Positions 8,570 to 17,349 of a DNA stretch of 64,000 nucleotides are shown piece after piece. Made by a program: the position numbers and the translations under genes. Positions within the stretch are counted from its first letter, which is position 1; every line of letters starts with the position of its first letter. The notes under the pieces were generated by a model. The model worked only from the letters and a program-made list of their open reading frames with translations, was not told where the DNA came from and did no database searches. The stretch is taken from positions 1-64,000 of the forward strand of contig JAJECX010000024.1 in NCBI GenBank assembly GCA_022821805.1, read 5' to 3'. This DNA comes from Anaerolineae bacterium (lineage in GTDB: Bacteria > Chloroflexota > Anaerolineae > Aggregatilineales > Phototrophicaceae).

Positions 8570-9391
8570 ATGCAGAAGAAAGTCAAGAGTAGCGCTGGGA
8601 ATCAAGACAAGAATGCCAGTGTCCGGCGGGCAATGACGCTGCGCCGCGCGTCGCCATTCCTGACCGTTTTTGTCTTGCTGCTTGTCTGGCAATGGGTTAG
8701 CGCGCGAGAGATCATCTCGCATATCCTCGTGCCGCCGCCGGCCGACGTCTATCTGGCTTTCAGCAACGCTATGGCCGACGGCACGCTGCCGAAACACGCC
8801 TTGGTCACGCTGGAAGAAATGCTATATGGCTTGTTGATTGGCGTAGGGATCGGTCTCGTCATCGGTTACGCAATTGCCAAGGCGCCGCTGCTGGAGAGTA
8901 TTCTCTCGCCGGTCATTGTTGGCTTTCAGTCGACCCCGATAGTGGCTTACGCGCCGCTACTGGTGATTTGGTTCGGGTCGGGCCTTGCCAGCAAGGTTGT
9001 GACCACCGCGGTGATTGTTTTCTTCCCGATGCTGGTCAATACGATCGTCGGCATCCGCGGCGTATCGCCGAATCTGCGCGATCTGTTGCGCTCGCTAAAG
9101 GCGGGACGCTGGCAGACCTTCCGCCATCTTGAAGTTCCGAGCGCGCTGCCCGTGGTTCTGGCTGGTCTGAAGACAAGCGCAACCCTGGCGGTGATAGGCG
9201 CTGTCGTCGGCGAATTCGTCAGCCAGGGCAGTGGCTTGGGTTTCCTCGTTACTTCGGCGCGCAATCTGTATGATACGCCGCTTGTTGTCGTGGCTGTACT
9301 CACAATGACGGCGATATCGCTGTCACTTTACGGGCTCGTCGCCTATGTGGAGTGGCGTTTTCTAGTCTGGCAACGCCGTTCGATCCTGTGA
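8570..9391 (+). CDS. ribX: flavin ABC transporter permease (RibX-like)
   Basis: A 273-residue, six-segment permease of the SsuC/ThiX type, with the N-terminal LVPPPADVYLAF motif of that family and the EAA-like loop NLRDLLRSLKAGRWQTFRHLEVPSALP. Family membership alone would suggest sulfonate, nitrate or pyrimidine-precursor transport. The FMN riboswitch in front instead points to the riboflavin transporter RibXY described in Chloroflexus. ATG 8570 is used; ATG 8633 is an alternative. The binding-protein gene follows after a short spacer. Confidence 0.87.
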   Translation: MQKKVKSSAGNQDKNASVRRAMTLRRASPFLTVFVLLLVWQWVSAREIISHILVPPPADVYLAFSNAMADGTLPKHALVTLEEMLYGLLIGVGIGLVIGYAIAKAPLLESILSPVIVGFQSTPIVAYAPLLVIWFGSGLASKVVTTAVIVFFPMLVNTIVGIRGVSPNLRDLLRSLKAGRWQTFRHLEVPSALPVVLAGLKTSATLAVIGAVVGEFVSQGSGLGFLVTSARNLYDTPLVVVAVLTMTAISLSLYGLVAYVEWRFLVWQRRSIL

Positions 9392-9419
9392 ACCGCATTT
9401 CTGAGGAGAGTTGCTCATC

Positions 9420-10553
9420 ATGTTGAATCGCATTCGTTGGCTGTTGCTTGTTACTTTAACCCTTGCCTCGACAACAGTCGCGCAGAACGAGACGGTAGAT
9501 GAACGCATATTGCTGACTTTCATCCCGAATGTGCAATTCGCTCCCTTTTATGTCGGCATCGAAGGCGGCTACTTCGCCGACGCCGGCTTCAAGGTGACGC
9601 TGGACCATCTGCAAGAGCCCGAAGTCCTGGATCTGGTCGCCGTCGGCCAAGCCAACTATGGCATCGTCAGTGGCGAGCAAGTGATCCTGGCGCGCTCACG
9701 CGGACGCGATGTGGTTTATGTCTTCGAGTGGTTCCAGGAATATCCCGTCGGTTTGGTCTACAGCATCGAGCAGGACTTAAGCGATTTGAGAAATCTGCAG
9801 GGCATGACGGTAGGCATCCCGGGACGCTTTGGCGCTAGCTATAGCGGCTTGACAACGCTGCTGGGCAGCGCCGGGCTGTCTGAAACCGACATTGACCTGC
9901 GCGAAATCGGCTTTAACGCGCCGGAGGTGTTTTGTTTGGGTGTCGTCGACGCCGCTATCGTGTATGTCAACAATGAACCGCTGCAAATTCAGAATCTCGC
10001 GTCCGACGGCGATTGCGGCGATGTCACTACTGTGGATGTTATTTCTGTCGCATCGCAAGTCGATTTGGTTTCCAATGGCTTAATTGTAAGTCGGGCGCGA
10101 CTGGACGAAGATCCTGAAGCTGTCGCTCGCATGATTGGCGGCTTAACAAGAGCGCTGCAAGCCGTCATCGAAAATCCGGCGGCGGCTTATCTCGCCAGCC
10201 TCGAACATGTCGAAAGCTTGCCGGCTGACCCGTCGCTGACGGGCGAGTTGGAGCTGGCTGCGAGCAAGCAAGAAGAATTCCTGGCGTCAAACCCTGATCG
10301 AGAGGCAGTCGCCAACTCTCGCCTTCAATTGGCGGCCGATTTGGCCGAGCGTTTCGACCGCGCCGCCTTAACGCAGTTCCGTGTCCTGCTGAGTACAGTT
10401 GAGCTGTGGGATGCCGAACGCTTGGGCTACAGCGACCTGGATTCATGGCAGGCGATGAGGGAAACGCTGTTGACGATGGGTTTCCTTGATGAAGATGCCG
10501 GCGATCTGGGAGAGGCGTTCACCAACCGGTTTGTCGCAGGAAATGACGCGTGA
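9420..10553 (+). CDS. ribY: flavin ABC transporter substrate-binding protein (RibY-like)
   Basis: A 377-residue NMT1/THI5-like periplasmic binding protein. It has a signal peptide (about residues 1-21), then the family's opening LLTFIPNVQFAPFYVGIEGGYFADAGFKV and YGIVSGEQVILARSRG. ATG 9420 is chosen because GAGGAGAG lies nine bases upstream; TTG 9411 would sit on that site. The stop overlaps the ATPase start (GTGA). THI5-like proteins usually bind pyrimidines or riboflavin; the riboswitch favours riboflavin. Confidence 0.87.
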   Translation: MLNRIRWLLLVTLTLASTTVAQNETVDERILLTFIPNVQFAPFYVGIEGGYFADAGFKVTLDHLQEPEVLDLVAVGQANYGIVSGEQVILARSRGRDVVYVFEWFQEYPVGLVYSIEQDLSDLRNLQGMTVGIPGRFGASYSGLTTLLGSAGLSETDIDLREIGFNAPEVFCLGVVDAAIVYVNNEPLQIQNLASDGDCGDVTTVDVISVASQVDLVSNGLIVSRARLDEDPEAVARMIGGLTRALQAVIENPAAAYLASLEHVESLPADPSLTGELELAASKQEEFLASNPDREAVANSRLQLAADLAERFDRAALTQFRVLLSTVELWDAERLGYSDLDSWQAMRETLLTMGFLDEDAGDLGEAFTNRFVAGNDA

Positions 10554-11311
10554 GGCTAAGCCTGCGCGATTTATCCGTTTCGTTTCCTGATCCCGCCGGC
10601 GATATGCGGCCGGCATTGGGACCGATCTCATTTGACGTCGCTGAGGAAGATTTCGTCTGTCTAGTCGGTCCCACCGGCTGTGGGAAGAGCAGCTTGATTC
10701 GCGTGCTGGCGGGTTTGCTGCCTCCGACATCCGGTTCCGCTCGCTACGGCGATGAAGCGATCGCAGGCCCAATGGACAGTTTCGCTATCATGTTTCAGGA
10801 TGCGAATCTGATGCCCTGGCGAACCGTGCTCGACAATATCGCCTTGCCCTTGGAAATCGCCGGTCTGCCGCGTGACATTCGCCATGAAAAAGTCCAGACG
10901 CTGCTTTTGCAGCTTCACTTGGAGCAATTTGAATTGGCTTATCCAGCTGAACTATCGGGTGGCATGGCGCAGCGAGTGGCGCTGGGCCGTGTGATCGTCC
11001 AACAGCCGCGCGTCCTGCTGCTGGATGAACCCTTTGGCGCGCTCGACGCCTTAACGCGGGAGAGGCTTAGTCTTGAGCTGCTGCGTCTGCGCCAGCGCTA
11101 CGTGCAAACCATCGTCATGGTAACCCACGACATCAGCGAGGCGGTCTTTCTGGCTGATCGCGTCATTGTCATGTCACGGCGACCGGGCCGGCTGGTAGCC
11201 GATATTTCTGTCGATTTACCGCGTCCGCGCTCGCCAGCGATGATCTATGAGCAGCGGTTTCTGCAGCTGACGAAGGAAGTTCGCGCCGGCATCGAAGATA
11301 TACGAGCTTGA
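10550..11311 (+). CDS. ABC transporter ATP-binding protein of the flavin importer
   Basis: A 253-residue ATPase of the SsuB/TauB type. Walker A GPTGCGKSS is at residues 40-48, then the Q loop in MFQDANLMPW, signature LSGGMAQRV, Walker B VLLLDEPFGALD and the H loop in VTHDISEA. It starts at GTG inside the stop of ribY, so the subunits are translationally coupled. It completes a three-gene importer with its own dedicated ATPase. Confidence 0.93.
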   Translation: MRLSLRDLSVSFPDPAGDMRPALGPISFDVAEEDFVCLVGPTGCGKSSLIRVLAGLLPPTSGSARYGDEAIAGPMDSFAIMFQDANLMPWRTVLDNIALPLEIAGLPRDIRHEKVQTLLLQLHLEQFELAYPAELSGGMAQRVALGRVIVQQPRVLLLDEPFGALDALTRERLSLELLRLRQRYVQTIVMVTHDISEAVFLADRVIVMSRRPGRLVADISVDLPRPRSPAMIYEQRFLQLTKEVRAGIEDIRA

Positions 11312-11378
11312 TTCGGATTAAGCGCGAGATTTCGCGCAGAACAGAACCGCCAACGTTTTCGTAAACGAAAAATCCGAA
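11312..11378 (+). other. imperfectly understood structured element (three-way junction)
   Basis: TTCGGATT (11312-11319) is a perfect complement of AATCCGAA (11371-11378). Between them are two perfect hairpins, GCGCGA/TCGCGC (loop GATT) and TTTTCG/CGAAAA (loop TAAA). The element starts right after the ATPase stop and lies about 100 bases before the next gene. There is no T run, so it is not a standard terminator. It could be a transcript 3' end, a leader structure or a protein site. Confidence 0.4.
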
Positions 11379-11476
11379 GCGATGAAGCGGAAGTCGAAAT
11401 ACAAATACGCAGCCGCTTGGTCTATAGTACTGACCGTTACTGGTAGAGGCTCCGCTCTGGCGCAAAAGGTCAAATT

Positions 11477-12733
11477 ATGAGTTTTCAGGCGGAAGCGATA
11501 CGTCCGCATTTTCCGTCATTGAATATGCCCGCCGCCGACGGCTCACTGCCCATATTCCTGGACAATCCAGCCGGAACGCAAGTCCCGCTCAGTGTGATGC
11601 AAGCGGTGACCCAGTATTACCTGACGATGAACGCCAATTCAGGCGGCGTCTTTGCCACCAGCCGCCGAAACGACGAAATGGCTGGGCGGACGCGCGAAGC
11701 CATGGCCGACTTTCTCAATGCTTCAAGCGCGTCTGAAATCGTCATCGGTCCCAACATGACGAGTCTCAGCTTTAGTCTGAGTCGTTCGATCGCGCGGACG
11801 CTGGCGCCCGGTGATGAAATTGTCCTGACGCGCATGGACCACGATGCCAACGTCGCGCCTTGGCTGCTCATCGCGCGTGAAAACGACTTGCAAGTGAAGT
11901 GGGTCGATATCAATACTTCCGACTGCACGCTGGATATGGGATCGCTGGAGGAGGCGCTTAGCGAGCGCGTCAAAGTTGTGGCCACGGTGCAGGCCTCGAA
12001 TGCGGTAGGCACAGTCAATCCGATCCAGCAAATCGCCGGCATGGCGCGCGCCGTCGGCGCCTTGCATATTGTCGACGCTGTGCAAAGCGCGCCCCACCTG
12101 CCGATTGATGTCCAGGAGATGGGCTGCGATTTTCTGCTCTGTTCGTCTTACAAATTCTACGGACCTCACCTCGGCATCATGTGGGGGCGCCAGGATCTGC
12201 TTGATTCTTTGCCCGCCTACAAGGTGCGCCCGGCAAAAGACGCGGCGCCAAATCGCTGGGAAAATGGCACGCCCAGTTACGAGACTTGGAATGGTTTGCT
12301 CGCTTGCCTCGAATACTGGGAGAGCCTCGGCGCTGATTTCGGCGATGCCATTTTGCCGCAAAACGATGGCGCCGGACGCCGCTGGAATATGAAACGCGGC
12401 GTCGTCGCCGTGCGGGATTATGAGCGTCAACTCGTCTCGGCGCTTATTGACGGGCTCTGCGCGATACCGGGTGTTTCTATCGCCGGCATCACCGACAGCG
12501 CTCGCTTCAATCAACGCGTCCCTACCGTGTCAATGGTCAAAGAAGGGCATAAGCCCGACGAAATCGCGCGCTACCTGGCTGACAATCATGTCTATGTTTG
12601 GAGCGGCAACTATTACGCCATGGAGATTATGCAGCGGCTGAATCGTCCGGACGGCATGGTTCGAATTGGCATCGGCCAATACAATACCATGGATGAAATC
12701 AGCAAGTTGCTAAACTTTCTGGACGCGCTCTAG
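11477..12733 (+). CDS. cysteine desulfurase-like PLP aminotransferase (class V)
   Basis: A 418-residue fold-type I PLP enzyme of the cysteine-desulfurase-like branch (the TIGR01976-type group). Visible marks are FLDNPAGTQVP near the N terminus, the HDANVAPW loop, the Asp in HIVDAVQSAPH and the PLP lysine Lys226 in CSSYKFYGPH. Unlike IscS/SufS it lacks an obvious SufE/IscU partner nearby, so desulfurase activity is not assured. It may start a transcript of its own, with a TATAGT-like -10 near 11424. Confidence 0.85.
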   Translation: MSFQAEAIRPHFPSLNMPAADGSLPIFLDNPAGTQVPLSVMQAVTQYYLTMNANSGGVFATSRRNDEMAGRTREAMADFLNASSASEIVIGPNMTSLSFSLSRSIARTLAPGDEIVLTRMDHDANVAPWLLIARENDLQVKWVDINTSDCTLDMGSLEEALSERVKVVATVQASNAVGTVNPIQQIAGMARAVGALHIVDAVQSAPHLPIDVQEMGCDFLLCSSYKFYGPHLGIMWGRQDLLDSLPAYKVRPAKDAAPNRWENGTPSYETWNGLLACLEYWESLGADFGDAILPQNDGAGRRWNMKRGVVAVRDYERQLVSALIDGLCAIPGVSIAGITDSARFNQRVPTVSMVKEGHKPDEIARYLADNHVYVWSGNYYAMEIMQRLNRPDGMVRIGIGQYNTMDEISKLLNFLDAL

Positions 12734-12752
12734 CGTCGGGAAGGGCTTTGAT

Positions 12753-13394
12753 CTGGCGAGCCGCATTCTTTTGATTGGCACTGCGCGCTGGGCGGCTACC
12801 CTGCGGCGCAATTATGAGGTAGCGCAGGCTCAAAGCGGTGTGCAAGCAAGAAACTATGCCGAACAGCGCTTCAGCCTTATTATCGTAGACGCCGCTTCAA
12901 TGTATGTCTCGGGCGAGCGCATTTGTCGCGATATGAAGGCGCGCTTCCCCGATGCGACGGTGTTGCTAATCTCCGCTTCGGCAAATGCAGACTGTGCAGC
13001 CAACGCTGACGTAACCTTAAGCGCTCCCTTGACCGCGCGGACCTTGACCGCCGCCGTATCGCGTTTGCTGTTTGCTGATCCGAACGATATCATCCATTGT
13101 GGACCATTTATGCTGAATCGAACGGTGCGGATTCTACAAGCGTATGGCAAACACGCGCCGCTCAGTCCCAAGCTCGCAAGCTTAATTGAGCTTTTCCTGT
13201 CCCGACCCAACGAGACCTTGACGCGCGCCGATATTATGCGCGAGGTGTGGAAAACAGCCTACCTGGACGATACACGCACCTTGAGTGTTCACATCCGCCA
13301 TGCGCGCAAGCTCTTGGAGACGAACCCGCATAAGCCAGCTTTCCTGAAGACGGTGCGCGGAATAGGTTATCGCCTGGAGATTGCGCCGGAATAA
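12753..13394 (+). CDS. atypical OmpR-family regulator with degenerate receiver
   Basis: About 213 residues. The C-terminal half (from about residue 110) is a winged-helix domain ending VRGIGYRLEI. The N-terminal half follows a receiver fold but lacks the acidic pair (ILLIGTARW) and the conserved Lys (TLSAPLTA), keeping only an Asp in LIIVDAAS. The start is unclear: a ribosome site GGGAAGGG (12738-12745) is placed for a CTG at 12753, which restores the first beta strand; the first conventional start is TTG 12771. It sits 20 bases after the desulfurase-like gene and is probably in its operon. Confidence 0.75.
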   Translation: MASRILLIGTARWAATLRRNYEVAQAQSGVQARNYAEQRFSLIIVDAASMYVSGERICRDMKARFPDATVLLISASANADCAANADVTLSAPLTARTLTAAVSRLLFADPNDIIHCGPFMLNRTVRILQAYGKHAPLSPKLASLIELFLSRPNETLTRADIMREVWKTAYLDDTRTLSVHIRHARKLLETNPHKPAFLKTVRGIGYRLEIAPE

Positions 13395-13452
13395 ACGAAG
13401 AGCGGGCTTTCACAGCGTGACCCCATTTAGCCAGAAGACAGTTAGCGAGGCC

Positions 13453-13719
13453 TTACTTCTCCAGTTGAGCCAACTGTCTCATCAGCCGGCTCTTGCGCCG
13501 CGCTGCGTTTCGCTTGTGGACGACGCCGCGGCTCGCTAGTTTGTCCAGGTCGCGCACAGCGGCTTTGGTCGCGACGCGCGCTTCTTCTACGTCGCCGCTT
13601 TCGATCGCTGCGCGCGCCTTCTTGACCAATGTGCGCGCGCGATTCCGGTAGGTGCGGTTGTGAAGGCGCCGTTTCTCGTTCTGGCGGATACGCTTTATCG
13701 CTGATTTATGATTTGCCAT
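13453..13719 (-). CDS. rpsT: 30S ribosomal protein S20
   Basis: An 88-residue basic protein beginning MANHKSAIKRIRQNEKRR, the canonical S20 N terminus, with the family's helical lysine/arginine-rich body and length. I start at ATG 13719; the open frame further upstream (to 13764) adds residues absent from the family. It binds 16S rRNA early in 30S assembly. It is a single-gene unit facing the neighbouring plus-strand regulator gene. Confidence 0.96.
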   Translation of the reverse strand: MANHKSAIKRIRQNEKRRLHNRTYRNRARTLVKKARAAIESGDVEEARVATKAAVRDLDKLASRGVVHKRNAARRKSRLMRQLAQLEK

Positions 13720-13890
13720 TATTCGGGTTGCGAGGAAGACTGGCTTCCTGTCGCTCCTTTCCAAGTGTCGATTGAGCGCCGGGCGCCCGAATTGTTAGGA
13801 ATGCAGCGTCTCATATTATCATGCGCTCGCCGCCCTGTCTATGGCGCATCCGGGGATTACGGATGTAACGTTGAAAGTATCAGTCTTGAT

Positions 13891-14814
13891 TTAGTCGGCA
13901 ATTTTCGGATCGAAAGCGTCGCGCAGTCCGTCCCCGATCACATACAGACAGAAAACGGTTACTGTGATGAGCAAACCAGGGAGTATCATCAGATGGGGAC
14001 CGCGGCGCATATAATCCAGCGCGCTGGTAAGCATGTTGCCCCAGGTCGGCGTCGGCGCTTTGATGCCAAAGCCGATGAAGCTTAATGCCGATTCGGTCAA
14101 AATAAGCCCGCCGATGGACTGCGACAGAATGATGATTAGCAGCGAGAACATATTTGGAACAATGTGGAGGAACATAATCCGCAGGTTTGAAGCGCCTGTC
14201 GCCCGCGCGGCCAGTACGAAATCGCGCTCTTTAATCGATATCGTCTCGGCGCGCACGAGGCGGGCGACACCAGCCCAGCCAAGAATACCGAGTAGGAAAA
14301 TCATGCTGAATGGGGTAAGCGAAAACAGCGAACTGACGATGACGAGCAGCAGGAGCCCAGGTATCGCGGTCCAGGTGGCGGTGAACCAGATGACGAAATC
14401 GTCCACGATCCCGCCATAAAAACCGGCGACCGAACCGACAGCCACGCCAATCCCCATGCCAAGAATGGCGGAGGAGATGGCGATGCCAAGCGAAATCTGC
14501 CCGGCGAAAAGAAGCCGCGCAAAATGATCGCGTCCTAGCTCGTCTGTGCCGAGCAGGTTGCCCTCCGTCCCCAGCGGCGCATAATTGTTGCGCACATCCT
14601 GCTCGATTGGGTCAAGCTCCAGCGTTTCGCTGATGAGCGGCGCCGTTAGCCCGATCAAAGAGAATATCATCAGAACCGCCAGGGCGACCATCGTCTGGCG
14701 ATCACGCCGAATGCTGAGGAGCGCCCGCCGCCACAGCGTCTGCGCAGGCCGGTAAGCTTGGCCGCGCTTGCCAACAGGCAGAGTTGCGGTCTGCTTGCGC
14801 CCTTCGTTTTTCAT
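13891..14814 (-). CDS. dipeptide/oligopeptide ABC permease, DppC-like
   Basis: A 307-residue permease of the OppC/DppC family: a long N-terminal tail, a membrane segment at about 40-60, the periplasmic LGTDELGRDHFARLLF motif typical of OppC, and the coupling loop IKERDFVLAARATGASN. It appears intact. Upstream on the same strand are the frameshifted DppB-like gene and a truncated binding protein, and no ATPase genes are adjacent, so the intact gene may be a survivor of a decaying operon. Confidence 0.88.
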   Translation of the reverse strand: MKNEGRKQTATLPVGKRGQAYRPAQTLWRRALLSIRRDRQTMVALAVLMIFSLIGLTAPLISETLELDPIEQDVRNNYAPLGTEGNLLGTDELGRDHFARLLFAGQISLGIAISSAILGMGIGVAVGSVAGFYGGIVDDFVIWFTATWTAIPGLLLLVIVSSLFSLTPFSMIFLLGILGWAGVARLVRAETISIKERDFVLAARATGASNLRIMFLHIVPNMFSLLIIILSQSIGGLILTESALSFIGFGIKAPTPTWGNMLTSALDYMRRGPHLMILPGLLITVTVFCLYVIGDGLRDAFDPKIAD

Positions 14815-14828
14815 GTGGCTGCTTTCGA

Positions 14829-15906
14829 TTACGAAAAGCGGACGCGCGGGTCAAACAGGGCGAGCAAAATGTCCGAAAGTATCCAGCTCATCAAGCCAAG
14901 AAACGACCCAATGACTACCGAGGCCATGATCATTGGATGGTCGCGGCTGACCAAGGCGTCGAAGGTCAGCAAGCCCACGCCAGGCCAAGTGAAGACGCGC
15001 TCAATAATGACCGAGCCGCCGATCAAGCCCAAAAAGGTTGGCGCAAGAAAGACGGTGAAGGGAATAATGGCGTTGCGCAGGGCATGGCGAAACCACACTT
15101 GGCGATTCGTCAAGCCCTTGGACCAGGCAGTCTGGATGAAATCGCTGCTGATCGTCTCCAGCATGGATGCGCGCACTAAGCGTGACCAAACGGCGATCAA
15201 CCCAAATGAGCTGACCAACGTTGGCAGCAGCAAGAAATGAATGCGCTCAAAGATTGGCGGGCAGCCGCCACGAACTGGCGGGCAACGCCCCCCCCATCGG
15301 CAGAAGGGGGCGCCCCTGGCCGATGCCGTAATCTTGCAGGATGCGGGGCAGGATTATCCCGAAGGTGACGATCGCCAGCAAGCCCAGCCAGAATGGCGGC
15401 GCCGAATCCCCAATGACAGCGAAGATGCGCGTGAACCGATCGAAGCCGCGCCCGCGATACACTGCCGCCAGCACACCAATCAAGATGCCATTGGTCAAGC
15501 CGAAGAGCAGCACCGCCAGGTTCAGCTCGATGGTGGCGCCCAGCCGTTCGCCGATGAGACGCAGCGGATTCGAGCCTCGAAACTTGAATGATGTGCCGAA
15601 ATCGCCGCGCAGGATTCCGTAATTGTCGCCCCAAGAATCGCGTTCGTCTATGTGACCATCGTAATTGCTGTCGACGCGCATCCAGTCATCGCCGATAAGC
15701 CAGCGCAGATACTGCAGGTAGAAAGGGTCGTTAACGCCCAGCGATCGTGCCAGGCGCTCGCGTTCGTCTTGGCGAATCGTCGGGTCGAATGCCAATATCG
15801 CCACCGGATCGCCCGGCGCCAAGAGCATGATGGCATAGACGACAATTGTGATTCCGAAGAGGGTCGGGATCGCTTGCAGCAAGCGGCGGATGACGTATTT
15901 ATTCAT
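14829..15906 (-). pseudogene. dipeptide ABC permease DppB-like, frameshifted
   Basis: The N-terminal part (15906 down to about 15297) reads MNKYVIRRLLQAIPTLFGIT..., an OppB/DppB permease. The C-terminal part (down to 14829) continues in another frame with LLLPTLVSSFGLIAVWSRLVRAS. The break coincides with a run of eight C on the plus strand at 15288-15295. Removing one base restores a continuous frame reading MGGRCPPVRGGCPPIFERI into the second half. It is either a true one-base insertion or a homopolymer sequencing error. Confidence 0.82.
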
Positions 15907-15987
15907 GGTTGTGGCATCGCCCGCTATGATGAAACAAGCGGCTGCCAGAGATCAAATACTCTCCGGCAGCATCGCTTTAGCTTGCCC

Positions 15988-16728
15988 CTAGGGAGTGGTC
16001 ACAGCCGGCGATACCCAGGCGTCTTGCGAGTAGGTGCGCGAGAATGGTGTGGGGTTCCAATTCTGGGTGCCCGGCAATACCGCCGTCATCGACTCCGAGA
16101 CGTACATGAAGAAGTAGGGCATGTCGTTGAAGAGGATCTCCTGTACGCGCTCGTAAAGCGCCGCGCGCGCTTCCGTATCGCAACCGGGCGCCACTCGCGC
16201 TTGGTCATTCAACTCGATCAATTCGGCGCTGTAATACGAACCGAAATTGAAGCCAGAGCCCGGCACATCCACTTCCGGATAATAGAATACTGATATATCC
16301 GGATCGACGGGCAAACCGAGGCTCCAGCCCAGCATATTCATGTCGAACTTCTGACCGACCAGCTCGGGCAGGAAGGCGCTGCCCCAATCAATCGCTTCGA
16401 AGATAGCGTTGAAGCCGACCTTGTTCATTTCCGCCTGGAAGAACAGCCCCATTTGCTCGCCGATGTCGGAACCGGTCGGCACGTGCAGGTCCAGCGTCAG
16501 TTCGCTGCCGTTATAGTCAGCGTCGACCTCGCGCGCGAAGAGGCAGTCATCGCAGATCCGCGCCGTGTCCGGATTATCATCGTGGTCAATCCAGCCCGCC
16601 TGCGTCAGCTTCTACATTGCCAGATCCGGGTTGTATTCGTATTGAAGCTCGGGATTGTAGACCCAGGATGTTGGGATCGTATGCGTGGCCACTTTGAAGC
16701 CATTGCCATCGCGGATGATTTGATACCA
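15988..16728 (-). pseudogene. truncated oligopeptide-binding protein (SBP family 5) remnant
   Basis: The intact open part (15988-16482) encodes the C-terminal 164 residues of a family 5 binding protein (VPTGSDIGEQMGLFFQAEM... YERVQEILFNDMPYFFMYV). The same frame continues upstream as NPDLAM, a TAG at 16612-16614, then KLTQAGW; relatives would read Q there. Homology ends near 16728, so the N-terminal two-thirds including the signal peptide is gone. Nonsense change plus 5' deletion make this a pseudogene. Confidence 0.8.
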
Positions 16729-16874
16729 TTAATTGGCTCTAAAGTTCCCCTCAAAACTGTAAACAACTAATCCCCGCGACTTGAAGAGATTCTGTTACAA
16801 GTGCATCTTATGCTGGGATAAACAAAAGAACAGCATAGTCCGATTGCTCATACTTCGACCCAACTGAAATATGC

Positions 16875-17291
16875 TCATACTCTCACCCAAGTGCAGTATC
16901 CAGCACCGTTGTGGTTGCACACTTGGACTTCGCAGTGGCTACCTGTCCATCGTTTAACACCACTACGATTCAAGCAAGCTCGGCGGCTGCGTTCCCGTTC
17001 TATCGACTTCCGTTGCTCATTTTGACGCCTAATGGCATCTCCGTCGTTTATAGCACCGCCGAGAGATATTATACATTCGCTAAATTGGGGCGAGCTTTGC
17101 ACCACCATCCCTCCAAAACCGCAGGCATTGACCGGGGTGGTCGCACGGTGGGCAAAAAAAAGAACGAACAACGTCGCGATCGCCAAGATAGTGAAGAAAA
17201 GAGCGTGGGGCGTGGTACGGAGAAGATGTCGTTTCTCAGCTTTCATGAGTTGCAGGTTTCGATGTTCCAGAAGAAGTCTGTCATTTGACAT
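16875..17291 (-). CDS. small single-pass membrane protein, unknown
   Basis: A 138-residue protein I do not recognise. A charged N terminus (about 1-29) precedes one membrane segment (FFTILAIATLFVLFFA). The outer part has several cysteines and ends in a Cys-rich motif (GSHCEVQVCNHNGAGYC). ATG 17291 is chosen because GAGGAC lies eight bases upstream, and a good minus-strand promoter precedes it; ATG 17309 would add six residues. Base composition is more AT-rich than its neighbours. It lies beside the decayed dipeptide transporter, suggesting a replacement or insertion event. Confidence 0.55.
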   Translation of the reverse strand: MSNDRLLLEHRNLQLMKAEKRHLLRTTPHALFFTILAIATLFVLFFAHRATTPVNACGFGGMVVQSSPQFSECIISLGGAINDGDAIRRQNEQRKSIERERSRRACLNRSGVKRWTGSHCEVQVCNHNGAGYCTWVRV

Positions 17292-17321
17292 GTTTCTGTC
17301 CTCGTCCATTAGTATTTTGGC

Positions 17322-17349
17322 ACAATATCCGATAACACGGCTGTGTCAA
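17322..17349 (-). promoter_or_regulatory. sigma70-type promoter of the small membrane protein
   Basis: On the minus strand TTGACA (17349-17344), a 16-bp spacer and TATTGT (17327-17322) precede the GAGGAC ribosome site and the ATG at 17291. The perfect -35 and correct order of elements support the small gene as real. Confidence 0.55.

Noticed and set aside
11312..11378. Rho-independent terminator of the flavin transporter operon
   Set aside because: The stem is stable but no T run follows on either strand.
11723..12514. 263-residue open frame on the minus strand inside the desulfurase-like gene
   Set aside because: It is the antisense shadow of a well-conserved PLP enzyme in GC-rich DNA and has no family features.
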